A stretch of 19,891 bases of DNA from an uncultured Mucilaginibacter sp. (GCF_946481715.1 NZ_CAMLOV010000102.1:1-19891); one strand, 5' to 3'. Shown: positions 1 through 8,049, counted from the stretch's first letter. Notes: generated by a model not told the origin, from the letters alone. Numbers and translations: made by a program.

Positions 1-1299
1 GCCTTTGGCCCCCATTACGGCAATTTCGGCGGTTGGCCAGGCAAAGTTCATATCGGCGCCAATGTGCTTGGAGTTCATTACATCATAAGCGCCTCCGTAA
101 GCCTTGCGGGTAATCACGGTAATACGCGGCACGGTCGCCTCGCAGAACGCAAACAGCAATTTAGCACCGTTGGTGATAATAGCATTCCATTCCTGGTCGG
201 TGCCCGGTAAAAAGCCCGGCACATCTTCAAACACCAGCAAGGGGATATTAAAGCTATCGCAAAAACGGACAAAGCGGGCTGCCTTTTGCGAGGAGTGGAT
301 ATCAAGCACGCCAGCCAAAAAGGCTGGTTGGTTAGCCACAATACCAATGCTACGGCCCGCCAAACGGGCAAAACCCACCACAATATTTTCGGCAAAATCT
401 TTATGAACTTCTAAAAATGAACCGGCATCCAATACTTCCTCTATCACTTCGCGAATATCATAGGGTTGAGAATTATTCTCGGGTAGCAGTGTTGTTAGTT
501 TCGGGCGGCTTTCATCGCCTACTTCGTAAGGCAAAACAGGCGCACGGCCCTCGCAATTTTGTGGCATGTAACTCAGCAGTTTCTTTACATGCTGAATGGC
601 ATCAATCTCATTTGTGCAGGCAAAGTGGGTTACGCCGCTTTTGGTGGCATGGGTGTTGGCGCCGCCAAGTTCTTCGGAAGTAACTATCTCGTGCGTTACA
701 GTTTTCACCACATTGGGGCCGGTTACAAACATATAGCTGGTATGCTCTACCATCAAAATAAAATCGGTAATAGCGGGCGAGTACACCGCGCCGCCCGCGC
801 ATGGGCCCATAATGGCCGATATTTGCGGCACTACGCCGCTGGCCATGGTGTTGCGGTAAAATATATCAGCATAGCCTCCTAAAGATACCACACCCTCCTG
901 TATACGTGCTCCACCAGAGTCGTTCAACCCTACAACGGGCGCACCGTTCTTCATGGCCAGGTCCATTATTTTACATATCTTTTCGGCATGGGTTTCTGAT
1001 AGCGACCCGCCAAAAACGGTAAAGTCCTGCGAGAAAACGTATACCAAACGGCCGTTAATTGTACCATAACCTGTTACCACGCCATCGCCGGGGTACTTTT
1101 CTTTTTCCATCCCAAAATCGGTCGAACGGTGCGAAACCAGCATCCCAATTTCCTGGAAACTACCATCGTCCAATAAAAAGTGAAGGCGCTCGCGTGCAGT
1201 GAGCTTGCCCTTTTTATGCTGGCTTTCTATACGGGCGTGGCCGCCCCCCTCAAGCGCTTTTTGGCGCTTTTTCGCTAATATTTCTAACTTTTTGTTCAC
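1..1299 (-). CDS. Acyl-CoA carboxylase beta (carboxyltransferase) subunit, 3' end cut by window edge
   Basis: The carboxyltransferase subunit of a biotin-dependent acyl-CoA carboxylase moves CO2 from carboxybiotin to an acyl-CoA, most likely propionyl-CoA (giving methylmalonyl-CoA), in the cytoplasm. The frame is open over 433 codons to the window edge; the family is about 510-520 residues, so roughly 80 C-terminal residues are missing. Visible signatures are SGGARIQEG and [12 protein letters not shown] in the N-terminal crotonase-like half, and [12 protein letters not shown] and [12 protein letters not shown] in the C-terminal half. The start is GTG at 1299 (V-N-K-K-L-E-I-L-A): two in-frame TAA stops lie four and five codons upstream and no ATG or TTG lies between. 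The family assignment is firm. Substrate (propionyl-, methylmalonyl- or another acyl-CoA) cannot be decided from this subunit alone. It is divergent from the bicarbonate-handling genes that follow. Confidence 0.93.
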   Translation of the reverse strand, partial: MNKKLEILAKKRQKALEGGGHARIESQHKKGKLTARERLHFLLDDGSFQEIGMLVSHRSTDFGMEKEKYPGDGVVTGYGTINGRLVYVFSQDFTVFGGSLSETHAEKICKIMDLAMKNGAPVVGLNDSGGARIQEGVVSLGGYADIFYRNTMASGVVPQISAIMGPCAGGAVYSPAITDFILMVEHTSYMFVTGPNVVKTVTHEIVTSEELGGANTHATKSGVTHFACTNEIDAIQHVKKLLSYMPQNCEGRAPVLPYEVGDESRPKLTTLLPENNSQPYDIREVIEEVLDAGSFLEVHKDFAENIVVGFARLAGRSIGIVANQPAFLAGVLDIHSSQKAARFVRFCDSFNIPLLVFEDVPGFLPGTDQEWNAIITNGAKLLFAFCEATVPRITVITRKAYGGAYDVMNSKHIGADMNFAWPTAEIAVMGAKG

Positions 1300-1384
1300 T
1301 ATCCTGGCTTATTAGGTACAGCGCTAAAAATAGTAATTAAATTGTAAGATTGTGATTACCCTGTTTTTGGTTTACAGATTTTAC

Positions 1385-1392
1385 TATATTTG
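1385..1392 (+). promoter_or_regulatory. Bacteroidota -7 promoter element (TATATTTG)
   Basis: The octamer matches the Bacteroidota -7 consensus TAnnTTTG exactly. No well-spaced -33 TTTG is present: the nearest TTTG, at 1366-1369, leaves only 15 bp. The box ends only 6 bases before the ATG at 1399, so a transcript from it would be leaderless or nearly so. Confidence 0.45.
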
Positions 1393-1398
1393 CAGCGC

Positions 1399-1731
1399 AT
1401 GAAAGCAAGGAATTTAAAACTTTCGGTAGTGGTTTTGTTTATGAGCATCTTTGTTGCAAAGATGGCCATATCCATTGCGCCTGCTTTTTTATGCCTCGAT
1501 AATAAAGCGGTAAACGCGGTTATTATGCAACTGGAGCACGAATCGAAAACTGAAAAGGAAGACCCTGAAAAGGATGCCTTTAAAGAGAAAAAGATCTTCG
1601 ATGAGAATTACCTCCATTTTGTTGTTTTCAAAACTTTTATTGTTGAAACCAACATACTGCACAACCAGGAGCATTCGCTTTACCAGCAGCTTTACCATCC
1701 GGTAGTCCCTACCCCACCGCCCAACGCCTAA
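1399..1731 (+). CDS. Small exported or membrane-anchored hypothetical protein with PTPPPNA tail
   Basis: No named family is recognised. The 110-residue product starts with a basic stretch (MKARNLK) and one hydrophobic segment (about residues 8-32) that would serve as signal peptide or membrane anchor. A highly charged middle (about 50-70, rich in E and K) follows, then an aromatic and aliphatic segment, and the protein ends in PTPPPNA. I chose ATG 1399; an in-frame TTG lies three codons upstream and a second ATG at residue 15. It lies 145 bp before the SulP gene on the same strand. Small proteins with a TPPP-type tail beside Bacteroidota transporter genes are familiar to me, but that is recollection and no function follows from it. 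Coding is supported by the signal-like N-terminus and by the promoter-like octamer just upstream. Confidence 0.6.
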   Translation: MKARNLKLSVVVLFMSIFVAKMAISIAPAFLCLDNKAVNAVIMQLEHESKTEKEDPEKDAFKEKKIFDENYLHFVVFKTFIVETNILHNQEHSLYQQLYHPVVPTPPPNA

Positions 1732-1741
1732 CATTTATTCG

Positions 1742-1762
1742 CCGGTTCAGTTGCTGAGCCGG
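1742..1762 (+). other. Short hairpin after the small gene
   Basis: CCGGTTCAG (1742-1750) pairs with CTGAGCCGG (1754-1762) over nine positions, with one G-U wobble and a 3-base loop. It starts 10 bases after the stop at 1731. No T-run follows on either strand, so it is not a standard intrinsic terminator; it could stabilise a 3' end or attenuate readthrough into the SulP gene. Confidence 0.4.
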
Positions 1763-1876
1763 GTAAGCAGCCGTACATCATTATTTACGGTTGAAACAGT
1801 ATGCTTTGCCCGCAATTGTTATGGGCATTTTGCATCCATCTGTTAGGTCCCCAAATTCATTCTAAAAAATCTTGTT

Positions 1877-3481
1877 ATGCAAATTAATCAAGGAGGCATC
1901 GCCGGCGGCGATCTCAACCTGAAAAAGTATTTTCTGTCCAAAAATCTTAAAAAAGATCTTCCTTCAAGTGTAGTAGTGTTCCTGGTAGCGCTGCCATTAT
2001 GTTTAGGCATAGCGCTGGCATCCGGCGCACCGCTTTTCGCGGGGATATTAACCGGTATCATTGGTGGTATTGTGGTTGGTATCTTCAGCGGTTCGCAACT
2101 TAGCGTTGCTGGGCCTGCCGCGGGTTTAACCGTTATTGTATTAAATGCTATTACCAAGTTGGGCTCGTTCGAAACATTCTTATTAGCGGTGATGATAGCC
2201 GGCGCACTTCAAATATTGCTGGGCATTATAAAGGCCGGTACTATTGCCAATTACTTCCCGTCGCCCGTTATAGAAGGTATGCTTGCCGCTATCGGTATCA
2301 TCCTTATTATGAAACAATTTCCGCACGCCGTTGGCTATGATAAAGATTTTGAAGGTGATGAAGGCTTTAGTGAGGCAGGTGAAGGCAACAACACTTTTAG
2401 CGGCATTATGATGGCACTCGGCAAGATAAATTATGGTGCCGTAATTATTGCCGGAGTATCGTTATTACTGCTGATCTACTGGCCGAAAATTAAGAAAGTT
2501 GCCATGGTGCCTGCGCCATTATTAGTAGTATTGGCGGGGATTGGACTAAGCGCCCTATTTGCCGGGACGGGGTTTGCATTGCAGGAAAAACAGATGGTTA
2601 ACTTACCGATGGTGAATAGCAGCGGAGAATTTTTCGCGCTGTTTAAAAGCCCGAATTTTGCGGCCATAACAAATAAAGAAGTTTGGATTACTGCCTTTAC
2701 CATTGCCGTGGTAGCGAGTTTAGAAACGCTGCTGAGCCTGGAGGCTGTAGATAAAATAGATCCAATAAAGAGAGTATCACCGACGAACCGCGAGCTGGTT
2801 GCTCAGGGGGCTGGCAATTTAGTGAGCGGTTTGCTTGGTGGTTTACCTATGACAGCGGTTATCGTACGATCATCTGCAAATGTAAATGCAGGTGCGCGTA
2901 CCAAAGTGAGTGCTGTTTTTCACGGGCTGCTGCTGCTTTTATCCCTGTTATTTATCCCTAAATTAATTAACCAGATCCCACTATCGTGTTTAGCTGCTAT
3001 ATTGTTAATGACGGGTTATAAATTGGCACGTATAGGGCTGTTTAAGCATATGTGGCACAAAGGGCTCGATCAGTTTATCCCGTTTGTGGTAACCATAATA
3101 GCGGTAGTATTTACCGATTTGCTGATAGGTGTAGGGATAGGCATGATGGTAGGTATATTTTATATACTGCGTACCAATTTGCGTAACCCATATTTTTACC
3201 AGATAACCACCAAAGGCGATAAGAAAACCATCACCCTAAGGCTTGCAGAAGAGGTATCCTTCCTGAATAAAGCGGCCATACAGGTAACGCTTACCAGTTT
3301 GCCAAAAGGCAGCGATGTGATCATTGATGGTTCCAACTCGCGCTTTATAGATCCGGATGTACTGGAAATCATCCAAAATTATAGGCACAATGCTTTTACA
3401 AAAGGCATTATAGTGCAACTGGTGGATATTAAGGATAAATACGATGTACCGCCGCTTAAAGAATTAGTTTATAAACTTTAA
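1877..3481 (+). CDS. SulP family inorganic anion (likely bicarbonate) transporter with STAS domain
   Basis: A 534-residue inner-membrane SulP/SLC26-type transporter. The membrane domain covers about residues 28-430, with many hydrophobic helices and the SulP-type segment QLSVAGPAAGLT at 74-85. A cytoplasmic STAS domain covers about 440-534. SulP proteins move sulfate, bicarbonate or other anions, often with Na+ or H+. The beta-carbonic anhydrase gene begins 12 bp downstream, so bicarbonate or coupled CO2/bicarbonate handling is the best guess; sulfate is not excluded by sequence. Start ATG 1877 is followed by a short soluble leader (MQINQGGIAGG) before the conserved part; no SD-like sequence precedes it. 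It probably shares a transcript with the carbonic anhydrase, ending at the terminator at 4273-4307. Confidence 0.93.
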   Translation: MQINQGGIAGGDLNLKKYFLSKNLKKDLPSSVVVFLVALPLCLGIALASGAPLFAGILTGIIGGIVVGIFSGSQLSVAGPAAGLTVIVLNAITKLGSFETFLLAVMIAGALQILLGIIKAGTIANYFPSPVIEGMLAAIGIILIMKQFPHAVGYDKDFEGDEGFSEAGEGNNTFSGIMMALGKINYGAVIIAGVSLLLLIYWPKIKKVAMVPAPLLVVLAGIGLSALFAGTGFALQEKQMVNLPMVNSSGEFFALFKSPNFAAITNKEVWITAFTIAVVASLETLLSLEAVDKIDPIKRVSPTNRELVAQGAGNLVSGLLGGLPMTAVIVRSSANVNAGARTKVSAVFHGLLLLLSLLFIPKLINQIPLSCLAAILLMTGYKLARIGLFKHMWHKGLDQFIPFVVTIIAVVFTDLLIGVGIGMMVGIFYILRTNLRNPYFYQITTKGDKKTITLRLAEEVSFLNKAAIQVTLTSLPKGSDVIIDGSNSRFIDPDVLEIIQNYRHNAFTKGIIVQLVDIKDKYDVPPLKELVYKL

Positions 3482-3493
3482 AAGAAATTTACC

Positions 3494-4240
3494 ATGTCGA
3501 CCATAGAGAACAAAAAAAACAACAACGGCCTAAACGGTCAGGATAGCAAACCGAAAATTGATGTGAGCCAGATCTCGCTTGCACAAAAGGACAGCTACAA
3601 TAAGCTGATAGCCAATAACGCCGAATGGGTAGCCAAACGCACCAGCGAGGACCCTGAATACTTTACCAACCTGGCTAAAGGCCAAAGCCCTGAAGTATTG
3701 TGGATAGGCTGTTCAGACAGCCGTGTACCGGCTAACGAGGTTACTGGTACCAGGCCGGGCGAGGTATTTGTACATCGTAATATTGCAAACGTGTGTAATC
3801 ATACGGATATGAACATGCTAAGTGTGCTGGATTATGCGGTTAACGTATTGAAAGTAAAGCACGTAATTGTTGCAGGTCACTATGGCTGCGGCGGTGTAGC
3901 TGCCGCGCTTACAAATAAGCAATTTGGCATTATTGATAACTGGCTGCGCCATATTAAAGATGTATACCGCCTGCACAGCCACGAGCTGGACCGTATAACA
4001 GACCATACGCAAAAGGTTAACCGCCTGGTAGAGCTTAACGTAAGCGAGCAGGTGTATAACCTGTGCAAAACATCTATAGTGCAGAATGCCTGGATGGAAC
4101 GCCACGACCTTGAGGTGCACGGCTGGGTGATAGACCTGGGCAGCGGACTTGTGAAAGACCTTAAAGTTACCAGCAGCAGCCCACAGAACTTGGGTTATGT
4201 ATACGAGCTGAATGGCGTGGAAGCCGTAGCTGCGCATTAA
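3494..4240 (+). CDS. can: Beta-class carbonic anhydrase (copy 1)
   Basis: A zinc enzyme that interconverts CO2 and bicarbonate. In the 248-residue product the active-site residues are present: C73 and the D75/R77 pair in CSDSRVPA, then H129 and C132 in GHYGCGG. HRNIAN and the NxLSVLDYAVNVLKVKHVIV core are also typical. The first 25 or so residues (MSTIENKKNNNG...) are polar and low-complexity and absent from the second copy; no signal peptide is seen, so it is cytoplasmic. It follows the SulP gene by 12 bp and is closed by a strong terminator, so the two form one unit. It is a clear paralogue of the enzyme at 5225-5890, with long identical stretches through the core. Confidence 0.96.
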   Translation: MSTIENKKNNNGLNGQDSKPKIDVSQISLAQKDSYNKLIANNAEWVAKRTSEDPEYFTNLAKGQSPEVLWIGCSDSRVPANEVTGTRPGEVFVHRNIANVCNHTDMNMLSVLDYAVNVLKVKHVIVAGHYGCGGVAAALTNKQFGIIDNWLRHIKDVYRLHSHELDRITDHTQKVNRLVELNVSEQVYNLCKTSIVQNAWMERHDLEVHGWVIDLGSGLVKDLKVTSSSPQNLGYVYELNGVEAVAAH

Positions 4241-4272
4241 CGATACTCATTTTGAGGTGAGTGGTTTCAATT

Positions 4273-4307
4273 AACCCCGGCTTGCAGGGAGGCAGCCGGG
4301 GTTTTTT
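4273..4307 (+). terminator. Intrinsic terminator of the SulP-carbonic anhydrase unit
   Basis: CCCCGGCT (4275-4282) pairs perfectly with AGCCGGGG (4294-4301), extended by an A-A/T-T pair, with an 11-base loop. Six T residues follow (4302-4307). It lies 33 bases past the carbonic anhydrase stop. Confidence 0.88.
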
Positions 4308-4390
4308 ATGGCCAAAATTTCGTTGGCCGCGAAATTAGCGAAACACATCTCGTAACGGGAACCGGGCAAGCTTTCAGCGTGTGCAAGTTT

Positions 4391-4414
4391 CATATACCAC
4401 ATTATTTGTATATG
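4391..4414. promoter_or_regulatory. Inverted repeat CATATAC-N10-GTATATG, possible operator
   Basis: Perfect 7-base arms (4391-4397 and 4408-4414) separated by 10 bases. It lies 40 bases upstream of the DUF1275 start, where a promoter for that gene and the second carbonic anhydrase is expected; the octamer TATGTTTA (4411-4418) overlapping one arm is a weak -7 candidate. The two-arm spacing fits a dimeric regulator. No specific regulator is implied. Confidence 0.3.
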
Positions 4415-4454
4415 TTTATGGGGTACAATATTTATCTGTTTATAGCCCCCAAAC

Positions 4455-5198
4455 ATGCTCCGTCAATCAAAAGCCGAACGCACCCTGCGCGGGAACTTGC
4501 TGCTCGCCTCCTCCACGGCGGTGGTATCGGGCATTACTAATGTGGCGGGCGTTGTGGCGTTTTTGGCTTTTACCTCCAACATCACCGGGCATGTGGCTAA
4601 TTTGGCAAGGCACATGGTAGAACAAAACTTTTGGGAAATACTCATTTTTGCCGTTTGGTTGGGCATGTTCTTTTTTGGGGCGTTTTTAGCAACGTATATC
4701 GTGAGGAGTTACGAAGGTAAAAGCCTTTACAAGGCACACTCCATCCCCATCATTATCGAAACCATTATCCTATTATTTGTAGCCGTATATGGGCACAATT
4801 TTTATAAAGAGACGCAAACCGAGCGCGAAATCGTTATCGCAGCCATCCTGTTTGCTATGGGCTTGCAGAACAGTTTGGTTTCTACCATATCGGGCGGATT
4901 GATTAAATCATCACACCTCACTGGCTTGTTTACAGATTTGGGCGGCGACATTGCCGACTGGATGCACGCCAGGAAAAACGTAACCGAAGCTACCCGCCAC
5001 AAGGTTTATATCCGCACCACTGTGCTGGGTTTTTACTTTTTCGGCTGCCTGGCCGGCGGTTACCTGTTCGACTTGTTTGATTTTGCTATTTTTTATTTTT
5101 TACCTGCAATACTTTTAACAATTTTGTACTACGACCTTTCTCCCATTGCGCTGCATAAACTGATGCGGCTGTTCTCGCGGAGAAAAGCATCGGCATAA
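4455..5198 (+). CDS. DUF1275 (YoaK-type) membrane protein
   Basis: A 247-residue integral membrane protein of the DUF1275/YoaK family. About six hydrophobic segments are visible (roughly residues 16-40, 58-85, 95-112, 125-150, 185-205, 207-225). Family-like elements include a glycine- and serine-rich first helix with GHVANLA, and GLQNSLVSTISGG with S-HLTG-FTDLGG in the middle. Molecular function is not established for the family. Start ATG 4455 directly precedes a basic leader (MLRQSKAERTLRGN). The second carbonic anhydrase gene starts 26 bp downstream, so co-transcription is likely, and a link to CO2/bicarbonate or pH handling is possible but only inferred from this arrangement. Confidence 0.88.
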   Translation: MLRQSKAERTLRGNLLLASSTAVVSGITNVAGVVAFLAFTSNITGHVANLARHMVEQNFWEILIFAVWLGMFFFGAFLATYIVRSYEGKSLYKAHSIPIIIETIILLFVAVYGHNFYKETQTEREIVIAAILFAMGLQNSLVSTISGGLIKSSHLTGLFTDLGGDIADWMHARKNVTEATRHKVYIRTTVLGFYFFGCLAGGYLFDLFDFAIFYFLPAILLTILYYDLSPIALHKLMRLFSRRKASA

Positions 5199-5224
5199 AT
5201 AAAAACACAAAATCTATCTATACT

Positions 5225-5890
5225 ATGTGCGCAAAACACCTGATACACGACACCAGCCATATCACTTACGAAAGCCTGCTGGAAGGCAACCGGAAGTTTG
5301 TTGAGGAAACCCTGCAAGAGGACCCCGACTATTTTACAACCCTTGCCAATGGTCAAAAACCACCCATTTTGTGGATAGGATGCGCCGATAGCCGGGTACC
5401 GGCCAACCAGATAACCAACACCAACCCGGGCGAGATATTTGTGCACCGCAACATTGCCAATATGGTAATACATACCGATATGAACATGCTGAGCGTGCTG
5501 GATTATGCCGTAAACGTGTTAAAGGTAAAGCATGTGATAGTAACCGGCCACTACGGCTGCGGTGGTGTACTGGCCAGCATGACCAACAAGCAATTTGGCC
5601 TTATAGACAACTGGCTGCGCCACATTAAGGATGTTTACCGGGTACATGCCCGTGAACTGGACGCCATTAGCGACGAAACCAAACGTGGCGACCGCCTGGT
5701 AGAGCTGAACGTAATTGAGAATGTAAATAACCTCTGCAAAACCTCGATAGTGCAAAACGCCTGGCAAACCGGACAGAAACTGAGCGTACATGGCTGGGTG
5801 TATAGCCTTGCAACAGGCATTATTACCGATATGAAAGTAAGTACCGATAACAACTCGAAGATGGATGAGGTATTTAGGTTTGAAAAATAG
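5225..5890 (+). CDS. can: Beta-class carbonic anhydrase (copy 2)
   Basis: The second beta-carbonic anhydrase, 221 residues, cytoplasmic. Zinc and catalytic residues are present: C53, D55 and R57 in CADSRVPA, then H109 and C112 in GHYGCGG. Compared with copy 1 (3494-4240) it lacks the polar N-terminal extension and has a different C-terminal tail (DEVFRFEK). The core is nearly the same, for example HTDMNMLSVLDYAVNVLK and NLCKTSIVQNAW are identical in both. This indicates duplication, with the DUF1275 gene now between the copies. The start at ATG 5225 follows an A-rich stretch after the DUF1275 stop. No terminator follows; an A/G-rich heptamer repeat begins directly after the TAG stop. Confidence 0.96.
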   Translation: MCAKHLIHDTSHITYESLLEGNRKFVEETLQEDPDYFTTLANGQKPPILWIGCADSRVPANQITNTNPGEIFVHRNIANMVIHTDMNMLSVLDYAVNVLKVKHVIVTGHYGCGGVLASMTNKQFGLIDNWLRHIKDVYRVHARELDAISDETKRGDRLVELNVIENVNNLCKTSIVQNAWQTGQKLSVHGWVYSLATGIITDMKVSTDNNSKMDEVFRFEK

Positions 5891-5936
5891 AGACGAGAGT
5901 TAAAAAGCGAGAGACAAGAATCAAGAGATAAGAATT
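5891..5936 (+). repeat. Degenerate 7-bp tandem repeat abutting a stop codon (copy A)
   Basis: Directly after the TAG of carbonic anhydrase 2, units of seven bases can be laid end to end: AGACGAG, AGTTAAA, AAGCGAG, AGACAAG, AATCAAG, AGATAAG. The approximate consensus is ARNNAAG. A 15-base stretch, TCAAGAGATAAGAAT (5921-5935), recurs exactly on the other strand at 6372-6386. It also runs up to the stop of the convergent small gene at 5937. Confidence 0.7.
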
Positions 5937-6263
5937 TTATTTGTCGAATATATCCTTGCTCCAGCCTCTAAAATCATAATATTTGCCCTTGGGTTCCCCT
6001 GTCCAGCCGTTGATGCCTTTTTTGGGGAGGACAATGCCGTGGATATAGATAACCGGTATTAGCGCCAATCCCAATAATCCGAAAGCATAAATTCGCCCGG
6101 CATAATTGGAGATGCAAATGATGATGGCTAATGTGATAATATATTTTACCAGTTTCCGCCACTTAGGGCTGCGCTCTTCAAAATGCCCGAAGTAAATGTG
6201 CCCGAGCAGGAAAAAAATAGTTACAACGGCTACTTCCGTCCAAAGTGTTTCTGTATTCCACAT
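5937..6263 (-). CDS. Small multi-pass membrane protein, unknown function
   Basis: No family is recognised. The 108-residue product has three hydrophobic segments (about residues 9-26, 38-55 and 60-82), with a basic and acidic linker (HFEERSPKWRKLVK) between the first two. The polar C-terminus is rich in Gly, Trp and Lys (GINGWTGEPKGKYYDFRGWSKDIFDK). Start ATG 6263 is the first in frame. The gene stands alone between two heptamer repeats and converges on carbonic anhydrase 2; its stop is 46 bases from that gene's stop. The A-rich region and the terminator at 6305-6342 separate it from the dehydrogenase gene upstream. Confidence 0.7.
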   Translation of the reverse strand: MWNTETLWTEVAVVTIFFLLGHIYFGHFEERSPKWRKLVKYIITLAIIICISNYAGRIYAFGLLGLALIPVIYIHGIVLPKKGINGWTGEPKGKYYDFRGWSKDIFDK

Positions 6264-6304
6264 AATAAAGGTTTGGCTTTTATGTGATAAAGATAAACCA
6301 GTTT

Positions 6305-6342
6305 AAAAACAAAAAGCCCAATTCTTTACCGGAATTGGGCTT
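6305..6342 (-). terminator. Intrinsic terminator of the P5C dehydrogenase gene
   Basis: AAGCCCAATTC (6314-6324) pairs perfectly with GAATTGGGCTT (6332-6342), an 11-bp stem with a 7-base loop. Read on the minus strand it is followed by TTTTTGTTTTT, so it ends transcripts coming from the gene at 6393-8030. It lies about 50 bases past that stop, with the heptamer repeat in between. Confidence 0.85.
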
Positions 6343-6353
6343 CATATTCTTAT

Positions 6354-6392
6354 CTTATTTCTTGTCTCCTGATTCTTATCTCTTGACTCTTA
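6354..6392 (-). repeat. Degenerate 7-bp tandem repeat abutting a stop codon (copy B)
   Basis: On the plus strand the units read CTTATTT, CTTGTCT, CCTGATT, CTTATCT, CTTGACT, CTTA. On the minus strand this is the same A/G-rich heptamer as copy A, starting directly after the TAG stop (6395-6393) of the dehydrogenase gene. Minus-strand TCAAGAGATAAGAAT (6386-6372) is identical to copy A. Each copy therefore reads in the same sense relative to the gene it follows. Confidence 0.7.
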
Positions 6393-8030
6393 CTACACTT
6401 CTTTCTGCTGGAAAGGGTAACGGTAATCCTTCGGCGAATCAAACGTTTCTTTGATCGTTCGTGGTGATACCCAGCGCAGCAGGTTGATCATCGAGCCGGC
6501 TTTATCGTTAGTTCCGCTTCCGCGGGCACCACCGAAGGGTTGCTGACCTACTACGGCGCCGGTTGGCTTATCGTTAATATAGAAGTTCCCGGCAGCGTTG
6601 CGGAGCTTGTAAGTAGCGTCGGCAATGGCGTAGCGGTCTTGTGATAATACGGCGCCTGTAAGGGCGTAAATGGATGTTTTATCGATAATGCTGAGCGTTT
6701 CCTCCCATTTGTCATTCTCGTAAACATAGATGGTTAATACCGGGCCAAATAGTTCTTCGCACATGGTTACGTAGTATGGGTCCTGCACTTGCAGTACAGT
6801 TGGCTGCACAAACCAGCCTTTGCTTTTATCGTAACTACCGCCTGCTACCACTTCAACACCTTCATCCTTCTTGGCAGCATCGATATATTTAGCCAGCTTA
6901 TCAAAGCTTGCCTCGCTGATTACCGCGTTGATGAAATTCTCAAAATCTTCTGTAGGGCCTATTTTAAAGGTGGCCATTTCGCGCACCATGTGCTCTTTCA
7001 CCGCAGGCCAAAGGCTTGCGGGGATATACGCACGCGATGCTGCAGAACATTTTTGCCCCTGGTATTCGAATGCGCCACGCAACAGGGCAACGGCAACCGC
7101 ATCGGCATTAGCGCTGGGGTGAGCCAGCACAAAATCCTTACCGCCGGTTTCGCCCACTATGCGTGGGTAGGTTTTGTATTTGTGGATATTGGTGCCAATA
7201 GTTTGCCAAATATGCTGGAAAACCTTTGTAGAACCGGTGAAGTGGATGCCCGCAAAATCGGGGTGGTTAAATACCACTTCGCCCACTTCAGGGCCGTCGG
7301 CGTAGATGAGGTTGATCACGCCATCGGGCACACCTGCCTCTTTAAATATTTGCATTATGACGTTGGCGGCATAAACCTGCGTATCGGCAGGTTTCCACAC
7401 CACTACGTTGCCCATCATGGCGGCGCTGGCAGGCAGGTTGCCCGCAATAGCCGTAAAGTTGAACGGGGTAAGCGCGAAAACAAAGCCCTCCAAAGGCCTT
7501 TGTTCTAAACGGTTCCAAACGCCTTTGCCTGATACGGGGGGCTGCTGGGCGTATATCTCCGTCATATACTGCACGTTAAAGCGCAGGAAATCTATCAGTT
7601 CGCAGGCAGAATCTATCTCGGCCTGGTAAGCATTCTTGCTTTGGCCAAGCATAGTGGCCGCATTCAATTTATAACGGTAAGGGCCTGCAATCAGCTCGGC
7701 TGCTTTTAAAAATATGGCTGCACGCTGCTCCCAGGGCAGGTTTTCCCAGGCGGCCTTAGCGGCAAGGGCGGCATCAATAGCGGCGGCAACATGTGTTTTA
7801 TCACCGTAGTGGAACGTGCCCAACAGGTGCTGATGATCATGCGGCGGGCGAAGCTCCACCAGTTTGCCGGTGCGTACTTCATCTGCGCCAATGTACATAG
7901 GTATATCCAGTTGCTGTGCGCGGGCCTCTTCGAGGGCGGCTTTGAGCGCTGCGCGTTCCACACTGCGCGGGCCGTAGTTTAAAACGGGTTCGTTTACCGG
8001 CGCCGGAACGTTAAAAAATCCTTTAAGCAT
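6393..8030 (-). CDS. pruA: L-glutamate gamma-semialdehyde (1-pyrroline-5-carboxylate) dehydrogenase
   Basis: An NAD-dependent aldehyde dehydrogenase that oxidises glutamate semialdehyde (from P5C) to glutamate, the second step of proline breakdown; cytoplasmic. The 545-residue length matches stand-alone P5CDH. Motifs are TPFNFTAIAGNLP with N191, the cofactor lysine in VVWKP (K213), the catalytic glutamate E294 in GETGGKDF, and the catalytic cysteine C328 in GQKCSAASRAY. The P5CDH-like C-terminus has NDKPTGAVVGQQPFGG. The frame stays open to 8213, but that extension encodes a repeat array and family alignment begins at MLKGFFNVPAPVNEPV, so I chose ATG 8030. A promoter-like site just upstream supports this. 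No proline dehydrogenase gene is adjacent in this window. Confidence 0.96.
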   Translation of the reverse strand: MLKGFFNVPAPVNEPVLNYGPRSVERAALKAALEEARAQQLDIPMYIGADEVRTGKLVELRPPHDHQHLLGTFHYGDKTHVAAAIDAALAAKAAWENLPWEQRAAIFLKAAELIAGPYRYKLNAATMLGQSKNAYQAEIDSACELIDFLRFNVQYMTEIYAQQPPVSGKGVWNRLEQRPLEGFVFALTPFNFTAIAGNLPASAAMMGNVVVWKPADTQVYAANVIMQIFKEAGVPDGVINLIYADGPEVGEVVFNHPDFAGIHFTGSTKVFQHIWQTIGTNIHKYKTYPRIVGETGGKDFVLAHPSANADAVAVALLRGAFEYQGQKCSAASRAYIPASLWPAVKEHMVREMATFKIGPTEDFENFINAVISEASFDKLAKYIDAAKKDEGVEVVAGGSYDKSKGWFVQPTVLQVQDPYYVTMCEELFGPVLTIYVYENDKWEETLSIIDKTSIYALTGAVLSQDRYAIADATYKLRNAAGNFYINDKPTGAVVGQQPFGGARGSGTNDKAGSMINLLRWVSPRTIKETFDSPKDYRYPFQQKEV

Positions 8031-8049
8031 AGGTAATAATTTAAAGGTG

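Noticed and set aside
104..882. Plus-strand frames at 104-406, 417-683 and 559-882
   Set aside because: They lie antisense to the acyl-CoA carboxylase, whose continuous motifs show the real frame.
3818..4237. 139-codon minus-strand frame
   Set aside because: Antisense to carbonic anhydrase 1; a matching shadow frame appears opposite copy 2.
6789..7508. 239-codon plus-strand frame
   Set aside because: It is antisense to the dehydrogenase, has no recognisable domain, and is a codon-bias shadow of a GC-rich gene.
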